Source of the DNA: Triplophysa rosa
Taxonomy: Eukaryota > Chordata > Actinopteri > Cypriniformes > Nemacheilidae
Assembly: GCF_024868665.1 (NCBI RefSeq)
Contig: NC_079908.1
Location: forward strand, 6,660,466-6,724,465
Length of the DNA: 64,000 bases
Direction of reading: 5' to 3'
The notes under the pieces are model-generated. The model saw only the letters and a list, made by a program, of their open reading frames with translations. It had not been told where the DNA came from and did no database searches. Position 1 is the first letter of the stretch, and each line of letters begins with the position of its first letter. The translations under genes were made by a program, and so were the position numbers. This document shows positions 1 to 11,433 of the stretch, piece by piece.

Positions 1-1469
1 TAATGTAATAATGTTGGGCTTGTTTTTGGAGCTGTAGTTGCTTATTTGTCTTGCAAGAGTTGGCAACACTGGTAAAACGCTCGAAAAATAAACTCCCAGA
101 GCAACTCTGGAGATGAAGTTCATGTGTTCATTTCCTCATACAGTGCAGACGCAGACAAAACACCGACTGTCACGCGTGTATCATGTTAAACGGTGTAGCT
201 CAGACACGCAGACTAACCATATGACACATTTAAAAGAAAAGTCGACACTTAGATGTCGGAATGCTCTCATGAACCCGCACCATAGACTGACAAGACAGAA
301 GAGAATATATCGATTAAAGTCGTTATTTTGTTTTGTTTTTCGCACATAAAGTTTTGTCGTCGCTTCAAAAAAATTCAATTGAGCCACTATGAGCGGATGG
401 ACCAATTTAACAATGTCTTAGTACTTTTTTGGACCTTGACAACAACTATAACCATGATGTCTATGAGGAGGCCTGGAAATCTCTCGTCACCTAAAATTTC
501 TTTATTTGTGTTCCGAAGACGCCGGGAGGTCTCAAAACATGTTGAACGTCATGTGGGTGAGTAAAAAATAACAGAATTTTGATTTTGATGTGAACTTTTC
601 CTTTAAACAGCAGGATTGCGCGTCCGCGATTGCGAATCTAGTTATATGGACTCAATCTCAGAAAATAGACTGGTAAAATAGCGGTATTAATGTCACACAC
701 AAACAAGCACAACGGCAACTCACTTCACACAAGCACAACGACAACTCACTTCACACAAACACGCAGCTGACAAACTGTACGGCTACACTGGTAAATTTAT
801 TCTTCGCACAGACTGGTTTTCTGATGGCACATGTGACATATATGCACTTTACAGCCCTCCAACAAGTTGCGACACCATGCAATCATGCAGCACACTTTTA
901 GTTGATTGACAGCCAGTACTTATTTACAGTATTAAATGATGTACAACTGGGCTGCCCCGCCCATCTAAAATGAATTTAGTTACAAATAATATACGTGTCA
1001 TTAGATTGCTATAAATTGTATTGATTACATACAATACTGTACAAAAGTCTTAGGCACTGTAATATTGATACTTGTAGGCAAGCTAACCTGCTTGTACCAA
1101 TAAGTGGAGGCATAAAAAAGGTGTTTTATTTACAAGTGCCAGTAAGTCCCATCAAACTGCAGGAGTATTTACAAGTCCATATTTACAAAATGGCAAAATA
1201 GAGAAAAAAAATTGTAAAAGTTCAAAAAATGTAACAGAGACCCTGTGACGAGAAACATTTAGTTTGAATAGACTCTTGCTTTAAACCTTTAAACTGGACT
1301 TGTACATACTTCAACACATACACTACATAGATCTCTGTTATGCGCAACTATACATCAAGTTAACGCAGAAATGTTTGTAATTCAAGTATTTTTTATCCCA
1401 TAAATATTTTAAGCCAGTTATTTATATCTGTTGTAGTGTGTCAGTAGAAAGTATCAGTTTACATCTCCA
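1..1469. other. No gene seen; AT-rich spacer with short repeats
   Basis: No open frame here resembles a known protein. A 26-bp unit beginning AAGCACAACGGCAACTC occurs twice in tandem at 705-730 and 731-756 with one mismatch. At about 1030-1055 the string ACTGTACAAAAGTCTTAGGC resembles the terminus of Tc1/mariner-type elements common in cyprinids; a diverged inverse match lies near 2195-2216. The rest is AT-rich and unassigned. Confidence 0.5.
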
Positions 1470-2385
1470 AACATCCGTTTAGTCATTACATGTGAGATTT
1501 AGTATGCACAGGGAGTCTGACAACAGCCGGTGGTCCACATGGAGATCTGTTCTCACCATCATCAAATCTGTCCATCATAAAATGAAGAAAGCGAAAAACT
1601 GAGATGCTTGAAGACACCAACCTGCAAAGCTACCTGTGTGCTTTGGACAAAAGCTTCTCTTGTCACACCAAATATTGATTTGGTTTACTTCATAGGAGTT
1701 AAAGGGATATGTACTTCACCCAAAAACGAAAATTCTGTCATCATTTACTCACCTTCGAGTTGTTCCTAATCTGTATAAATGTATTTGTTCTGATGAACAA
1801 TGAGAAAAATAATTGGAAGAATGCTTATAACCAGACAGATTTTGCCCCCCATTGACTCCCATAGCAGGAAAAAATATAATGGTAGTCAAAAGTGCCCCAG
1901 AACTGTTTGCTGTCCTACATTCTTCAAAATGTCTTTTGTGTTCAAACAAGTAATTTGCCCTACTATGGGAGTCAATGGGGGGCAAAATCTGTCTGGTTAA
2001 AAGCATTCTTCCAAATATTTTTCTCTGTGTTCATCAGAACAAAGACATTTATACATATTTGGAACAACTCTAGGGGGGGAAATGATGACAGAATTTTCAT
2101 TTTTGGGTGAACTGTCCCTTTAACTGATAATTAAAATCAATTTATGACATTATTTTAAAATGCATCTTCACTTAACAGAATTTGTTCACAAGTGCCTAAA
2201 ACTTCTCACACAGTCCTTTAGCTTTGCAGGTAGGTTTCTTCAAGTGTCTTGTTTTAGTTTTTCATGTAATAATAGATGGATTTGATGATGGTGAGACCAG
2301 ATCTCCATGTGGAACGCCGGCTGTTGTCTGACTCCCCATGCATACAAAACTCTCCCTGGAATATAAATAATGACAAAAGAAATGT
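1470..2385. repeat. Inverted-repeat (foldback) arms around a MITE
   Basis: The segment 1503-1640 (GTATGCACAGGGAGTCTGAC onwards) is matched in reverse complement by 2215-2349, including a shared stretch around CCACATGGAGATCTG and CACCATCATCAAATC. Weaker pairing extends outwards to about 1470 and 2385. The loop holds the TTAA MITE at 1703-2119. The outer structure is therefore an older TIR or foldback element, possibly the Tc1-like family whose terminus is seen near 1030. No transposase coding remains. Arm limits are approximate because the arms have diverged. Confidence 0.6.
1703..2119. mobile_element. TTAA-target MITE (AGGGAyAGTTCACCC family), complete
   Basis: Both termini are present: AGGGATATGTACTTCACCC on the left and GGGTGAACTGTCCCT on the right, each flanked by TTAA (1699-1702 and 2120-2123). 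The subterminal words AAAATTCTGTCATCATTTAC and GATGACAGAATTTTC are inverse to each other. The 417-bp element has no coding capacity. TTAA duplications are typical of piggyBac and Kolobok superfamilies, so one of these probably mobilised it; which one is inference. At least six further members occur in the window. Confidence 0.85.
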
Positions 2386-3044
2386 TTGGATGTTCTATTG
2401 AGGGCCCTTAAATCATTTTCTGCAACTTTTTCTGGTTAAAAATGAACTAATTTCAGACATTGAGCAAGTACATAAAATGTCTCCGCATTACTCCAATTTA
2501 CAACGGTAAGCGTAAAATAATCATTAAAAATTTGAGCTGTTGGATATGATTTCATAAGGAAATGTCAGTTTGACTTCATCACATGTAAAGAAAAGTACAT
2601 AAAAGTAACATTATTTCATGTCTCAATCAGAAATGCCCAAATAGAGGCAAAAAGTTAGCACTGACACTTTAACACCGTATCAAACCAGCGATGAGCATTT
2701 TGCTGTCCACAGGTGTGATGTGACAGTCAATCACAAAACACAGCCAATCACAACAGTTTTTCTCTGTTCACACACCCTTGTGCACTGCAGCTGAAGAGTT
2801 TGCACAAACAGACATAAATTGTATTCTCATGACTGTAATTTCTGAATCTAAACTTCAATAATCCGTCCATCCATGTTTGATGATTAATATTCATGAGGTG
2901 CAAAACTTCTATCAAATGAGATCACAGTGTGGGCGGAGCTGTCAGCTGCGATGTCACAGAAATGAAGTCCATTTTTAAAATAGAAACCAGTGTCGCTTGT
3001 CGCTTTACGGTTTCACGACTGGTTAAGACAACATGGAAAATATA
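2386..3044. other. No gene seen; unassigned spacer
   Basis: Mixed-composition DNA without a supported gene or element boundary. The next clear feature is the target duplication of the solo LTR at 3045. Confidence 0.4.
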
Positions 3045-3049
3045 CCTTT

Positions 3050-3585
3050 TGTCATGAACGTGGATGTGAGACACGGACAAAGAACCCAAGTGCAGACAGC
3101 GTGTAAGGGGTTAACAAGACTTTAATAAATAATTAACAAAACAAAAACCCATGAGGGGGTAAAACAAGAACAAAGATATAAACATGACAGAAACACAGGA
3201 ACACAGACTAACTACACTAGACTAGACTAGACTAGACTGAGATAAACATGGACATTAAATACAAATAACTGGACTAGACTACACAGACTAAAGCCACGAA
3301 CTCACCACATGAAACGAATGACAGATAACACAATGAACCAGCACAGGACAGAGAACAAAGGGGCATTAAATAAGGGACCAAATCAAGAGGGGACAGGTGC
3401 GGGGCATGAACTAATAACGAGAAATAACGTGGAAACAAGAGGTCAGGAACAATGACCAGACCTGGAGAGAGCATGTGGAAGGCCAAGTGGCCCAAAATGC
3501 TTCTCTCCACATTAAACAAGAGGTTCTGCCATGGTTCTGCCACAAGATCAAGAAGAGCAAGACAAGATGGGGCAGAACCATGACA
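3050..3585 (-). mobile_element. Solo LTR of a Gypsy-type retrotransposon
   Basis: Read on the minus strand the 536-bp unit begins TGTCATGGTTCTGCC and ends TTCATGACA, the TG...CA ends of an LTR. It is flanked by a perfect 5-bp target duplication, CCTTT (3045-3049 and 3586-3590). The first ~60 bp of the LTR form a stem (TGGTTCTGCC / GGCAGAACCA). A polyadenylation-like AATAAA lies near its 3' end, and an ACTAG pentamer tract (about 3216-3240) lies inside. Its family matches the LTRs at 24110, 36767 and 63568. No internal region flanks it, so it is a solo LTR from recombination. Confidence 0.85.
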
Positions 3586-3656
3586 CCTTTTATAGTGGCA
3601 TTGTGTCTCGTTTGGTGACAACACCGCGTTACAAATTAATCAAAGCCACTTTAAAT

Positions 3657-4356
3657 TAGGGCTGTGCAAAAATATCAATACATGTAACTATTGCAATATT
3701 TTTTTTTACTATCGATATATTTTTTTAAATCATGTCATATACATACGGCCAAAAGTAAGTGGAAGCGAGCATGGCGAAAAATATAAGAACGCTTCGAGCT
3801 CTCAGAGCTGATGTGTGGGTGTGCTTTGGTTTTAAAAATAAATAATGGAGTAATGAGTTATATAAAATAATGCTGTTTGTGGGCTTCGCAAGTCATGACA
3901 CAAGTCACTTGACTACTGCAGTGCATTAGACAAAAAGTTTACTAAGAAAAGTAACAATGACATTTATTGTGCTTTCACGGATGAACCAGAGGTTTTATTC
4001 TGCCCATGTTCATTGTTTAAACTGTATGCACCACAACAGCCAAGTGACTTGCGTGAGCCACCTTATTCCCCTGTGCTACCCACTTGAGGGGCGCAATCCA
4101 CAGTTTGAGAACCCAAACCTCTGATCTAAAGGTCCATGCATCACACATCATGGCCACTCTGCAGAGGTAAGGGATGTTTTTACACTTATCCTTACAGAAA
4201 ACCCCCGGTGGTGCACAGCATGTTGTATTTCTAGCTCTACTTTTTACACTTTCTATTTAAAGTATTGCAATATACCGCAAATGTGTATCGTATCGAAATG
4301 CATAGCAATATATTGTATCGTGACCCATCTATCGTGATAAGTATCGTATATCGTCA
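3657..4356. mobile_element. hAT-like non-autonomous element, right end decayed
   Basis: The left end TAGGGCTGTGCAAAAATATC and the inverse subterminal words at the right (TATTGTATCGTGACCC, GATAAGTATCGTATATCGTC) belong to a hAT group I know from fish in which the termini are rich in ATCGATA words. The expected right terminus ending in CCCTA is missing, and no 8-bp duplication can be assigned. Nothing in the ~500-bp core looks coding. Confidence 0.6.
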
Positions 4357-4493
4357 AAATAACCAAAAATGTTGTTCTTGAAATTACAGTTATAACATTT
4401 ATAGTTGTTTGTGGGTAGATTGTTTAATAATCTTACTAAAATTGTGGGTTGATTTGCGCAAGCACTGGCACCATTTCAATAGAAAAGTGTAGC

Positions 4494-4968
4494 TAGGGCT
4501 GCAAGATAAATGGTTAATTAACCGCACATGATTAGGCGATTTACTACGATTGTTTTTGCACTGTTCTTCAGCGAAGTACGGCTAAATGCTGCTGCATCTG
4601 AAAATCAGAGGGCGCTCTAAAGCAGAAAGTCTAAAATAAGCGCCACAGAAGAAGTACAACACCACACGAACAGTAGTTCCAGAAAATGCTTATGGGGATC
4701 TTTCTATCACTGTTTTTCCCTTCTCAGGTATTTTCATGATAATAAAGTATATTTATATTGATGATGTTTGACGGGTGTTGCTTTTTCAAATGCACATTAT
4801 AAGTGCCTAAAACTCAGATGGGGCAGCACTTACTACTGATAAAAGAGCCATGCTTCGCGCACAAACTGTGCATTAACACATAATCGTAATCGTCGCTATA
4901 TCACAGTTACAATTGTGAGTCGATTTACATAATATTTAGCGAAAATCACGATTAATTATGCAGTCCTA
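4494..4968. mobile_element. hAT non-autonomous element with perfect 8-bp TSD
   Basis: The termini TAGGGCTGCAAGATAAAT and ATTAATTATGCAGTCCTA are inverse, and the 475-bp element is bracketed by AGTGTAGC at 4486-4493 and 4969-4976. An 8-bp duplication with TA-G-G-type ends is the hAT signature. The core (about 4590-4815, GCTGCATCTGAAA to TTTTCAAATGCAC) is clearly homologous to the core of the element at 52738-53195, although the outer termini of the two differ. No open frame of interest. Confidence 0.88.
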
Positions 4969-5317
4969 AGTGTAGCAATGACTTTTTTCCATGCACCAAC
5001 ATTCTACAAGTACAAGAACTTCTGCACAAAAGCAACTCTTCCATTTCTAACTGGAGTAACTAAGCAAACACAACACGTATGAAGGCCTGCATTATTTCCT
5101 GTAGAGATGAGTGCACCTCACTGACAAATAAACACCTTGGGAAGCACCGAGCTGATGGATTACCTACTGTGAAATGTGGACAGATGTTTTTATCACAGGC
5201 ATTCAAACAGAAGTGGAGTGTGTGCTTGTTCATAAGGGTGTACGGCTGACATTAACAGTGTAGTTTTAAGAAAAAATCAATATTTTAAGAAAAATCAATA
5301 TTTCACCTTAGATATTC

Positions 5318-5672
5318 TGTCCTTCGGATGAGACATTAAACCGAGGTCCTGACTATCTGTGGTCATTAAAAATCCCCAAAAGTCCTTCGAATAAGAGTAG
5401 GGGTGTAACCCCGGCATCCTGGCCAAATTCGCCCATTCGCCTCTATACATCATGGCCTCCTAATTATCTCCATGTGTACTAATTGGCTTCGTAAGTCTGT
5501 CTCCTCTCCACCAATAAGCTGGTGTGTGGTGGGCGTTCTGGCACAATATGGCTGCCGTCGCATCATCCAGGTGGATGCTGCACATTGGTGGTGGTTGAGG
5601 AGATTCCCCCCCTTCGATGTAAAGCGCTTTGAGTACCCAGAAAAGCGCTATATAAACGTAATGAATGAATTA
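5318..5672 (+). mobile_element. 5'-truncated LINE/SINE 3' tail (L2/Rex-like)
   Basis: The segment starts near TTCTGTCCTTCGGATGAGAC and ends with GTAAAGCGCTTTGAGTAC and AAAAGCGCTATATAAACG followed by repeated AATGAATG-type sequence. This GCGCTTTGAG/GCGCTATATAAA tail is the conserved 3' stem-loop of fish L2-group LINEs and their partner SINEs, here in sense orientation. The upstream portion (GTTAAACCGAGGTCCTGAC-like) is a widespread teleost 3' UTR repeat. No reverse transcriptase remains. The exact clade is uncertain. Confidence 0.65.
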
Positions 5673-6639
5673 TAATTATATCTAAACAACCAAAGTTCAC
5701 AGGTGAACAAGCATCAAAATCATTCAGCGTACAGTGTTGTCACTATTGCTTTCTTGACAACTCAATGTGGGCGTGTGACTCAACGACATTCAAGTAAACC
5801 TTTATGCAAATAAGTGACGTATCAATGTACTTACCAATAACCTGGAGACCTCAGTGATAAAAATCACTGTGTGAACAGGGTTCAAGGTTGAAGCTCAGAT
5901 CATTGATTACATGTCTACCTGCTTGTCCTCCATTTTGTCACTTCCTGTGGCCCGCCCTAAAATCTCCACCATGTCTTGTTCGTCTTCTTTTGTCTGTGTT
6001 TGTTTGGTGGCGGCTTTACTACCTCAGAATTACAAAATTGGATGTTTGGTGATGGTTGTTTATTCTTCTCTGTTTTCTGTTTGTTTTAATTAATTTGAAT
6101 TTGGATAATAATCTCCTTGATTCTTAAGAGATTCTAAATGAACATTGGTGAAATTTTTGCAAATCTGATATAAAGATTCCAATGGCTCTCATTGTAAGAA
6201 AGCCTGCAGGAAGAAACGTAGATCACCATATTCTATATGCATAATGTATAATATAATGTCTAATAAAGTCTAATATTCTGTATGCATAATGCATCACTAT
6301 CAAAGGACTTTCAGCTATAATATAAGTTTTGGCTCTACAAGGATGTTTTATAGCATGAGTTTGGGAGTTTGTGCAGTATTTCACTTGTCTTTATAGGATG
6401 TGTGGCATTTATGCGTCAGGTCTGCAATCAGTCATTTAAACTTGTAATGGCAATCCCGGAGTGTTTTTGTTTTAATAAGTTAATGTCAGCTTTAAAATAA
6501 TATGAAGACACTTCATCACGCTGTATTTCTCAAGTAAAAGCCACTTTAAGGTTTAAACAATTTATTTTAGGATTTAAGCTGCTGGGTGTGGAGTTTATAT
6601 CTGTATTTTATTCAATAAGAAATAAAAAAGAAAGACAAC
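5673..6639. other. No gene seen; AT-rich spacer
   Basis: A short GC-richer stretch around 5911-6000 gives a 60-codon frame with no recognisable features. The remainder is AT-rich and unassigned. Confidence 0.4.
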
Positions 6640-6865
6640 ATATGAGATCTCTTTAATATCTCAATTGTTTTACCTAGACAGCAAGATTATTAAAAAGAGG
6701 AAAACTTGCTTACAGTAAATCTGCTGCCTGCTTCTCAAATATTTGACAACTGAGCTCAGATTTGTCAGGTCTGCAATTGAAAGTTAATATTATTGAATAT
6801 TTTAATATAGGAACAAATGAATCCACCAACAATTCACCAAATTAATCCAAAACCAGAATATGCAA
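6640..6865 (+). repeat. Dispersed repeat, relative of 57090-57370
   Basis: The words GAGATCTCTTTAATATCTCA and ACTGAGCTCAGATTTGTCAG, followed by GTCTGCAAT and TATTATTGAATATTTTAATAT, recur in the same order and orientation at 57090-57370. No termini, inverted repeat or target duplication could be placed, so the element type is unknown. Some internal length differs between the two copies. Confidence 0.6.
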
Positions 6866-7076
6866 TTTACATCTAATGTAGTTTTAAAGTACTTTAACAC
6901 TTGCCTAATTTGTATATATTTATTTATCCTAAGCAATTATTCAATGAAAGATGATTTTTAAATAAAACACAACTAACAACTCAAATCTCTTATCTACAGT
7001 ATGAAAGAGAAACCTTCAAGCACTACAACTGTCTTCTGCGTAGTCTTTTAGGTTCCTGCACCATTACCTGATTTGC

Positions 7077-8069
7077 CAACACATTCTCACTGCCGACTCG
7101 TCACATATTTACGCTCGGTCAGCGCCCTTCGGCGTCACTTTTGAACGCGCAGGGCACTCCTTTGGCGTCGTTTTTCGACGTGAAGGGCACGCGAATTTCA
7201 CCACCATTATGAAAATGTATATTAGATATAATTTGCAATGATGATGTTTCGGGGTTTAATTTAAGTTTAATGGCCAGGATAATTGTGTTTACATGACACT
7301 ATTCAGACAGTTTGAGCAAGTAATGTAACAGTTTATTTATCGTAATATAAAACTCATAATACAAGCAGTCACAATGTCGTTCAAAAATACAGGTATTCCA
7401 AGGGTACCAACGCGAAACGACCGATTTGTATGAGGAACAGATGCGAAAGCGATCACCGTCCGCCGTAAATCTCAAATCCAGTGAAGAATGACGTTCAAAA
7501 TTTGCCGCCAGAGGAAGTTACGTCAGCTTCGATGCCATTGGCTCTCCCGTGTCTCGTGACCGATCGCGTCATTTCATTGGCTTTGAACGTGAAACGGTAT
7601 TGGCTCCCGCAACCGACTGCATCTAGCTGTTCCGGTTTATCTTTTGAATGGGTGCCGACCTCATGCATTCACAGACACATACGGCATCTTCATGTAAAGT
7701 TATCGTACGGCTTTGGTGCAAAAAGGTCTTCGAAACGAGTTGTTGGTTATATTCTGTAATGCTTTTGGTCAGTTTGTGCAATAAATACCCGTGATTGTAC
7801 TTTTATTCGCGTGTTGTGTTTTAAATGGCTGAGAAGTGGTTAGGGTTAGGGTGAGGTTGGGGTTAGGTGCTACAAAATATTAAAACCATAAATAATTATG
7901 AAATGCTAGGAATTGCACGCATCTCGGTCTGGAGCATTTAGAAAAAAGCAATGCAGTTCCTTGTTCGTCGAAAAACGACGCCAAAGGGGTAACCTGCGTG
8001 TTCAAAAGTGACGCCGTGGGGCGCTGACCGAGCGTAAATATGTGACGAGTCAGGAGTGAGAACGGATTG
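7077..8069. mobile_element. Long-TIR DNA transposon (non-autonomous), MULE-like?
   Basis: The outer ~100 bp on each side are inverse (7089-7190 against 7960-8060), including CGTCACATATTTACGCTCGG, GCGTCACTTTTGAACGC-type words and TTTGGCGTCGTTTTTCGACG. The word GATTTGC directly abuts both ends (7070-7076 and 8070-8076), giving a target duplication of at least 7 bp. Long TIRs with an 8-9-bp duplication suggest Mutator-like or hAT-like origin; I cannot separate these. The 92-codon frame at 7481-7759 has no recognised domain. A short TTAGGG-like tract lies near 7845-7870. Confidence 0.75.
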
Positions 8070-8933
8070 GATTTGCATAGTTCCTTAAACAGGGCCCTTG
8101 AGTGTTCTTGAATTAATAGTTCACCTAAAAATAAAACTAGTCATTATTTACTCATCCTCTTGTTACTCAAACCCTTAGACTGTGGTCGACAAACTTGGAG
8201 AGAAATTCTGTCATTATGACTGAAGCTCTCAAATCTTATTCATGTTTTCAACTGCGTTCAGGATACACGCAATGAAGTGTTCCTCTTTCCATAGTCAAGG
8301 GTAATCTGCAAAAAAAGACATCTCACATTTTTCTAATCAGGATACGTGTGAGGTGCATATAATTTGTGTCGCTTTAGAAGACTTGAAATACCACTTGGTT
8401 GACGAAGATGAGTAGAAGATAAAAATTTACATTTTTATATAGATTTTATATTTACAAATGGATTTTTTCTTTATTTTCCGATTTATTGTGTATGTGCACC
8501 ACTGGTTCACCACTCTAAAAGCAGAGCATTCCTTTAAATGAATCAACTGTCAGAAATACGGCAGGACTACCTCTGCTCTGCGCTCGGTACGTCGTCTCAA
8601 TTCTCATCTGAACAATTAGACTAAAATGAGCTGCTGAAATGGGACTCGCTACGGCAGGATGTAATCTGATGAGCAAGCGCTTATCACAGCACGAAAACTT
8701 TAAAGAAAAGAGGAAACTCATTTCAAACCGCCATAATTAAATGACACAGTTGACTTGATAGTCCTTGGACCATCTGAAATTTAAATTACATAAATTAATG
8801 GGGAAAAAGCACTCTTTAGTGGCCTACTGAAGTCAGGCAGCTTTTGTGATGGTCGTTTCTTCTGAAGATGACATGCAGTCTTGAAGGCACCAGAGTGCAA
8901 TATTTTCTCCAAAATAATGTCCGTATAAACAGG
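8070..8933. other. No gene seen; unassigned spacer
   Basis: The first bases are the target duplication of the upstream transposon. No coding signal or complete repeat was recognised before the hAT target duplication at 8934. Confidence 0.4.
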
Positions 8934-8941
8934 AAGTACAA

Positions 8942-10233
8942 TAGTGGTGGGCGATACTGTAAAATTTGGTATCGATCCGATACCAAGTAAATGCAGGGCC
9001 AGTATTGCCGATATCGATACCAATACCAATACCAATACTTTTTACTTTTAGAAGCATTCACTCGAACTTACATGTACTTTCCTGTAGATGAAGTGTCATG
9101 ATTTATCAGATGAATGCATCATTAATATGCTAAATCTGAATACATTTTCATGACCACTAAGATATTTTGTGATTTGTGCTCTTAATGTGCGTGTAGGCTA
9201 ATTAATCATGTGCATGTTAAAACACAGGACATATTTCAAACTAAATAAATATATTTATTTATTACTGTAATAGAATTTGCAAACATGAACAATTTCTCCC
9301 TATCCCAGTACTACTTCTCTAGCTTTAAAAAAATCAAAGTGCACAAACTGATTACTGAAGAACAAAGATTTTAAAACTTCTTTTCCGTTTTTATTCAGTG
9401 TTATATTTAGACACACTAATAGAACAAATTAACATGTTTCCCTTTCATTAAACTGTTTTAAGTGAATTTATGAACAAAGTGCACACAATCGTTTGAAAAA
9501 CTAAGTAAATAAAGTGCTTAAATAATAAAGTACTTTTAACTCTCAATCTTTGGCTTTTTACCCCCAAAACCCTACAGCCATACATCGCAGTGTTTTTATT
9601 CACGGCAGTGAAATAACTCCACACGATGCTCCTCTTCTTTCTCCTCTGCTCAAAGATATTAATATTAACAAGATGCACCACTGCCGTTACGATGAATGGG
9701 GAGGAATGACAGCCAGTGCGCAGGCGCAGTAGATGAGGCGATCTCGAAAAAGGTGATTTTTAGAGCAATTTAAGATTAGCAAACCAAAGTTATGGTACAT
9801 GTTTAACTATTGATGATCGGACATATGCTGTTTAGTTGTGCTTTTTGCCAGCAATTTTAGAAATATCTACCTTCCCCCATTCAAGTAGATAGGCCTGTGG
9901 ACTTACATGTGTGACGTAAACAGCTACCCAGAGGCGTTGCAAACATGGCCACCGAGTGGCACGACTTCCATAAACGGAATTTGCTCTGCTTGCGCTTGTC
10001 GCTGCTGAGTCACGTGATGGCGGACAACAAAACACAGCAGCGCAGAGAGGAGCAACGTGTGCAAAACTAGGTGTATGGGAAAAAACTTTTCTATACTTTA
10101 CAATTATTAGCTACATTAGTAAATAAATAAAATCAGTAGTAAAAACACATTAGTATCGATATTTTTATGTTAGGATCGATCCTTTTCGATACAACCTCCG
10201 TATCATACTTCAGGATCGATCCGCCCACCCCTA
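8942..10233 (-). mobile_element. hAT non-autonomous element, copy 1, perfect 8-bp TSD
   Basis: The 1292-bp element starts TAGTGGTGGGCGATACTG and ends ATCGATCCGCCCACCCCTA, with AAGTACAA duplicated at 8934-8941 and 10234-10241. Subterminal regions are rich in ATCGATA and GATACC words. A second copy lies inverted at 30345-31779, sharing the ends and the inner TTAGAATTTG/AGCACAAATCAC regions. Copy 1 carries about 250 bp (roughly 9655-9960) that copy 2 lacks or has diverged in. Open frames at both ends are only products of the repetitive GATATC/ATACC composition. No transposase. Confidence 0.9.
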
Positions 10234-10241
10234 AAGTACAA

Positions 10242-11119
10242 TGATCAGCACCATTTCATGGGCAGCGGACCCATGTTGTTTCTGTCATACAGTTCTGATG
10301 TTCAGGACAAACATGAGTCAGTCTCTTTAAAATAGAGCCATAAAAGAATTTTTTGTGAATAGGTGCCTACCAGGTCTAGGGTCAGAATTACTGTATATAG
10401 TTACATATTTTGTAGGACAGAGCTTAATATTTAAGCCTGATTTCAAACAGTTTTCCTTTAAATGAACACAATTAAAATTAAATTTTTCTTACTAACTAAC
10501 AAAAAAAGTCATGTCATACACTGTAAAAAAAAACTGTAAAGACGGTTTTATCTTAACAACATAAACAAACGGTTCGCACTTTTGTGACCCTACCTTAACT
10601 TCAGGTACACGTTCACAAACAATAGAGTGCCTGTACATTATTTCTGATTACAATCAAAAGAAACCGAGAAGAACCGTTACTTGGCTAAACTTGTCTTTCC
10701 AATATTTTGAATTTAGACTCCGATACCAAGCTCAACCGCTAGATGTCAATGACCCATATGGTTTCTTTAAATGCGTCAAAACTACAGGACCCATTCAACA
10801 AATTGTTTATTTAATAAAATTAACATACAACAAAATTCAACAAATCGTTTAATGCAATTATTATACAATAAAATAATTAATATTCACATAAATTAAATAA
10901 AATATAAATAGTTAACTGGGGGTCAGGCTCGCGCGCGTCCGATGAAACGGTCTGTAATATTAAAGCTGGGCCGCCAGAAAAAAAACACCACTTTTGGTCA
11001 TGGAAAATTATAAAAATGTTCATTTTATTTTACACCCAACTTGGAAATTCATAAATGTTAAAGACCACAGAGGGTCTTTAACATTTTCTATACAGAGCAC
11101 AAATTCATAGCATTTTCAT
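10242..11119. other. No gene seen; unassigned spacer
   Basis: AT-rich DNA without supported coding. A run near 10525-10560 (CACTGTAAAAAAAAACTG) resembles the end of a small palindromic fish repeat, but no partner was found. Confidence 0.35.
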
Positions 11120-11433
11120 GTCCTCTTGTAATTGACAGGATATATCGGCCCTGATCGTCAGCTGTTTTTAAACTATCGGCTGTTGAAAATTGCTTTTATC
11201 GACCGATAATGATTATTAGCCATTTACATTTACATTTAGTCATTTAGCAGTCACTTTTATCCAAAGCGACTTACAGATGAGGGAAACAATGGAAGCAATT
11301 AGAACAACATGAGGACAACAAAAAGCATAAGTGCAATAAATAAAATTGGTCTCATATAGCCTACCACAGTATACAGAGCTAAGTTTTTTTTTGTTGAAAG
11401 AGTAGAATATAGCCGATATATCGATGCATCTCT
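11120..11433. mobile_element. hAT remnant interrupted by a SINE 3' region
   Basis: The flanks TATATCGGCCCTGATCG and CGACCGATAATGATTATT on the left and AGCCGATATATCGATGCATC on the right fit one hAT family whose ends read ATATCGGTGCATC. Between them (about 11219-11398) sits sequence beginning with the inverse of a SINE tail, CATTTACATTTAGTC and CACTTTTATCCAAAGCGACT, so a minus-strand SINE-type repeat appears to have inserted into the hAT. Boundaries are approximate. Confidence 0.5.

Noticed and set aside
3274..3624. 116-codon minus-strand frame
   Set aside because: It lies within and just beyond the solo LTR and has low-complexity leucine/proline composition. LTRs do not encode protein here.
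7845..7870. TTAGGG-like tracts (also 21593-21607 and 59327-59343) as interstitial telomeres
   Set aside because: Only two or three units each, always inside transposon-like repeats, so they are part of those elements.
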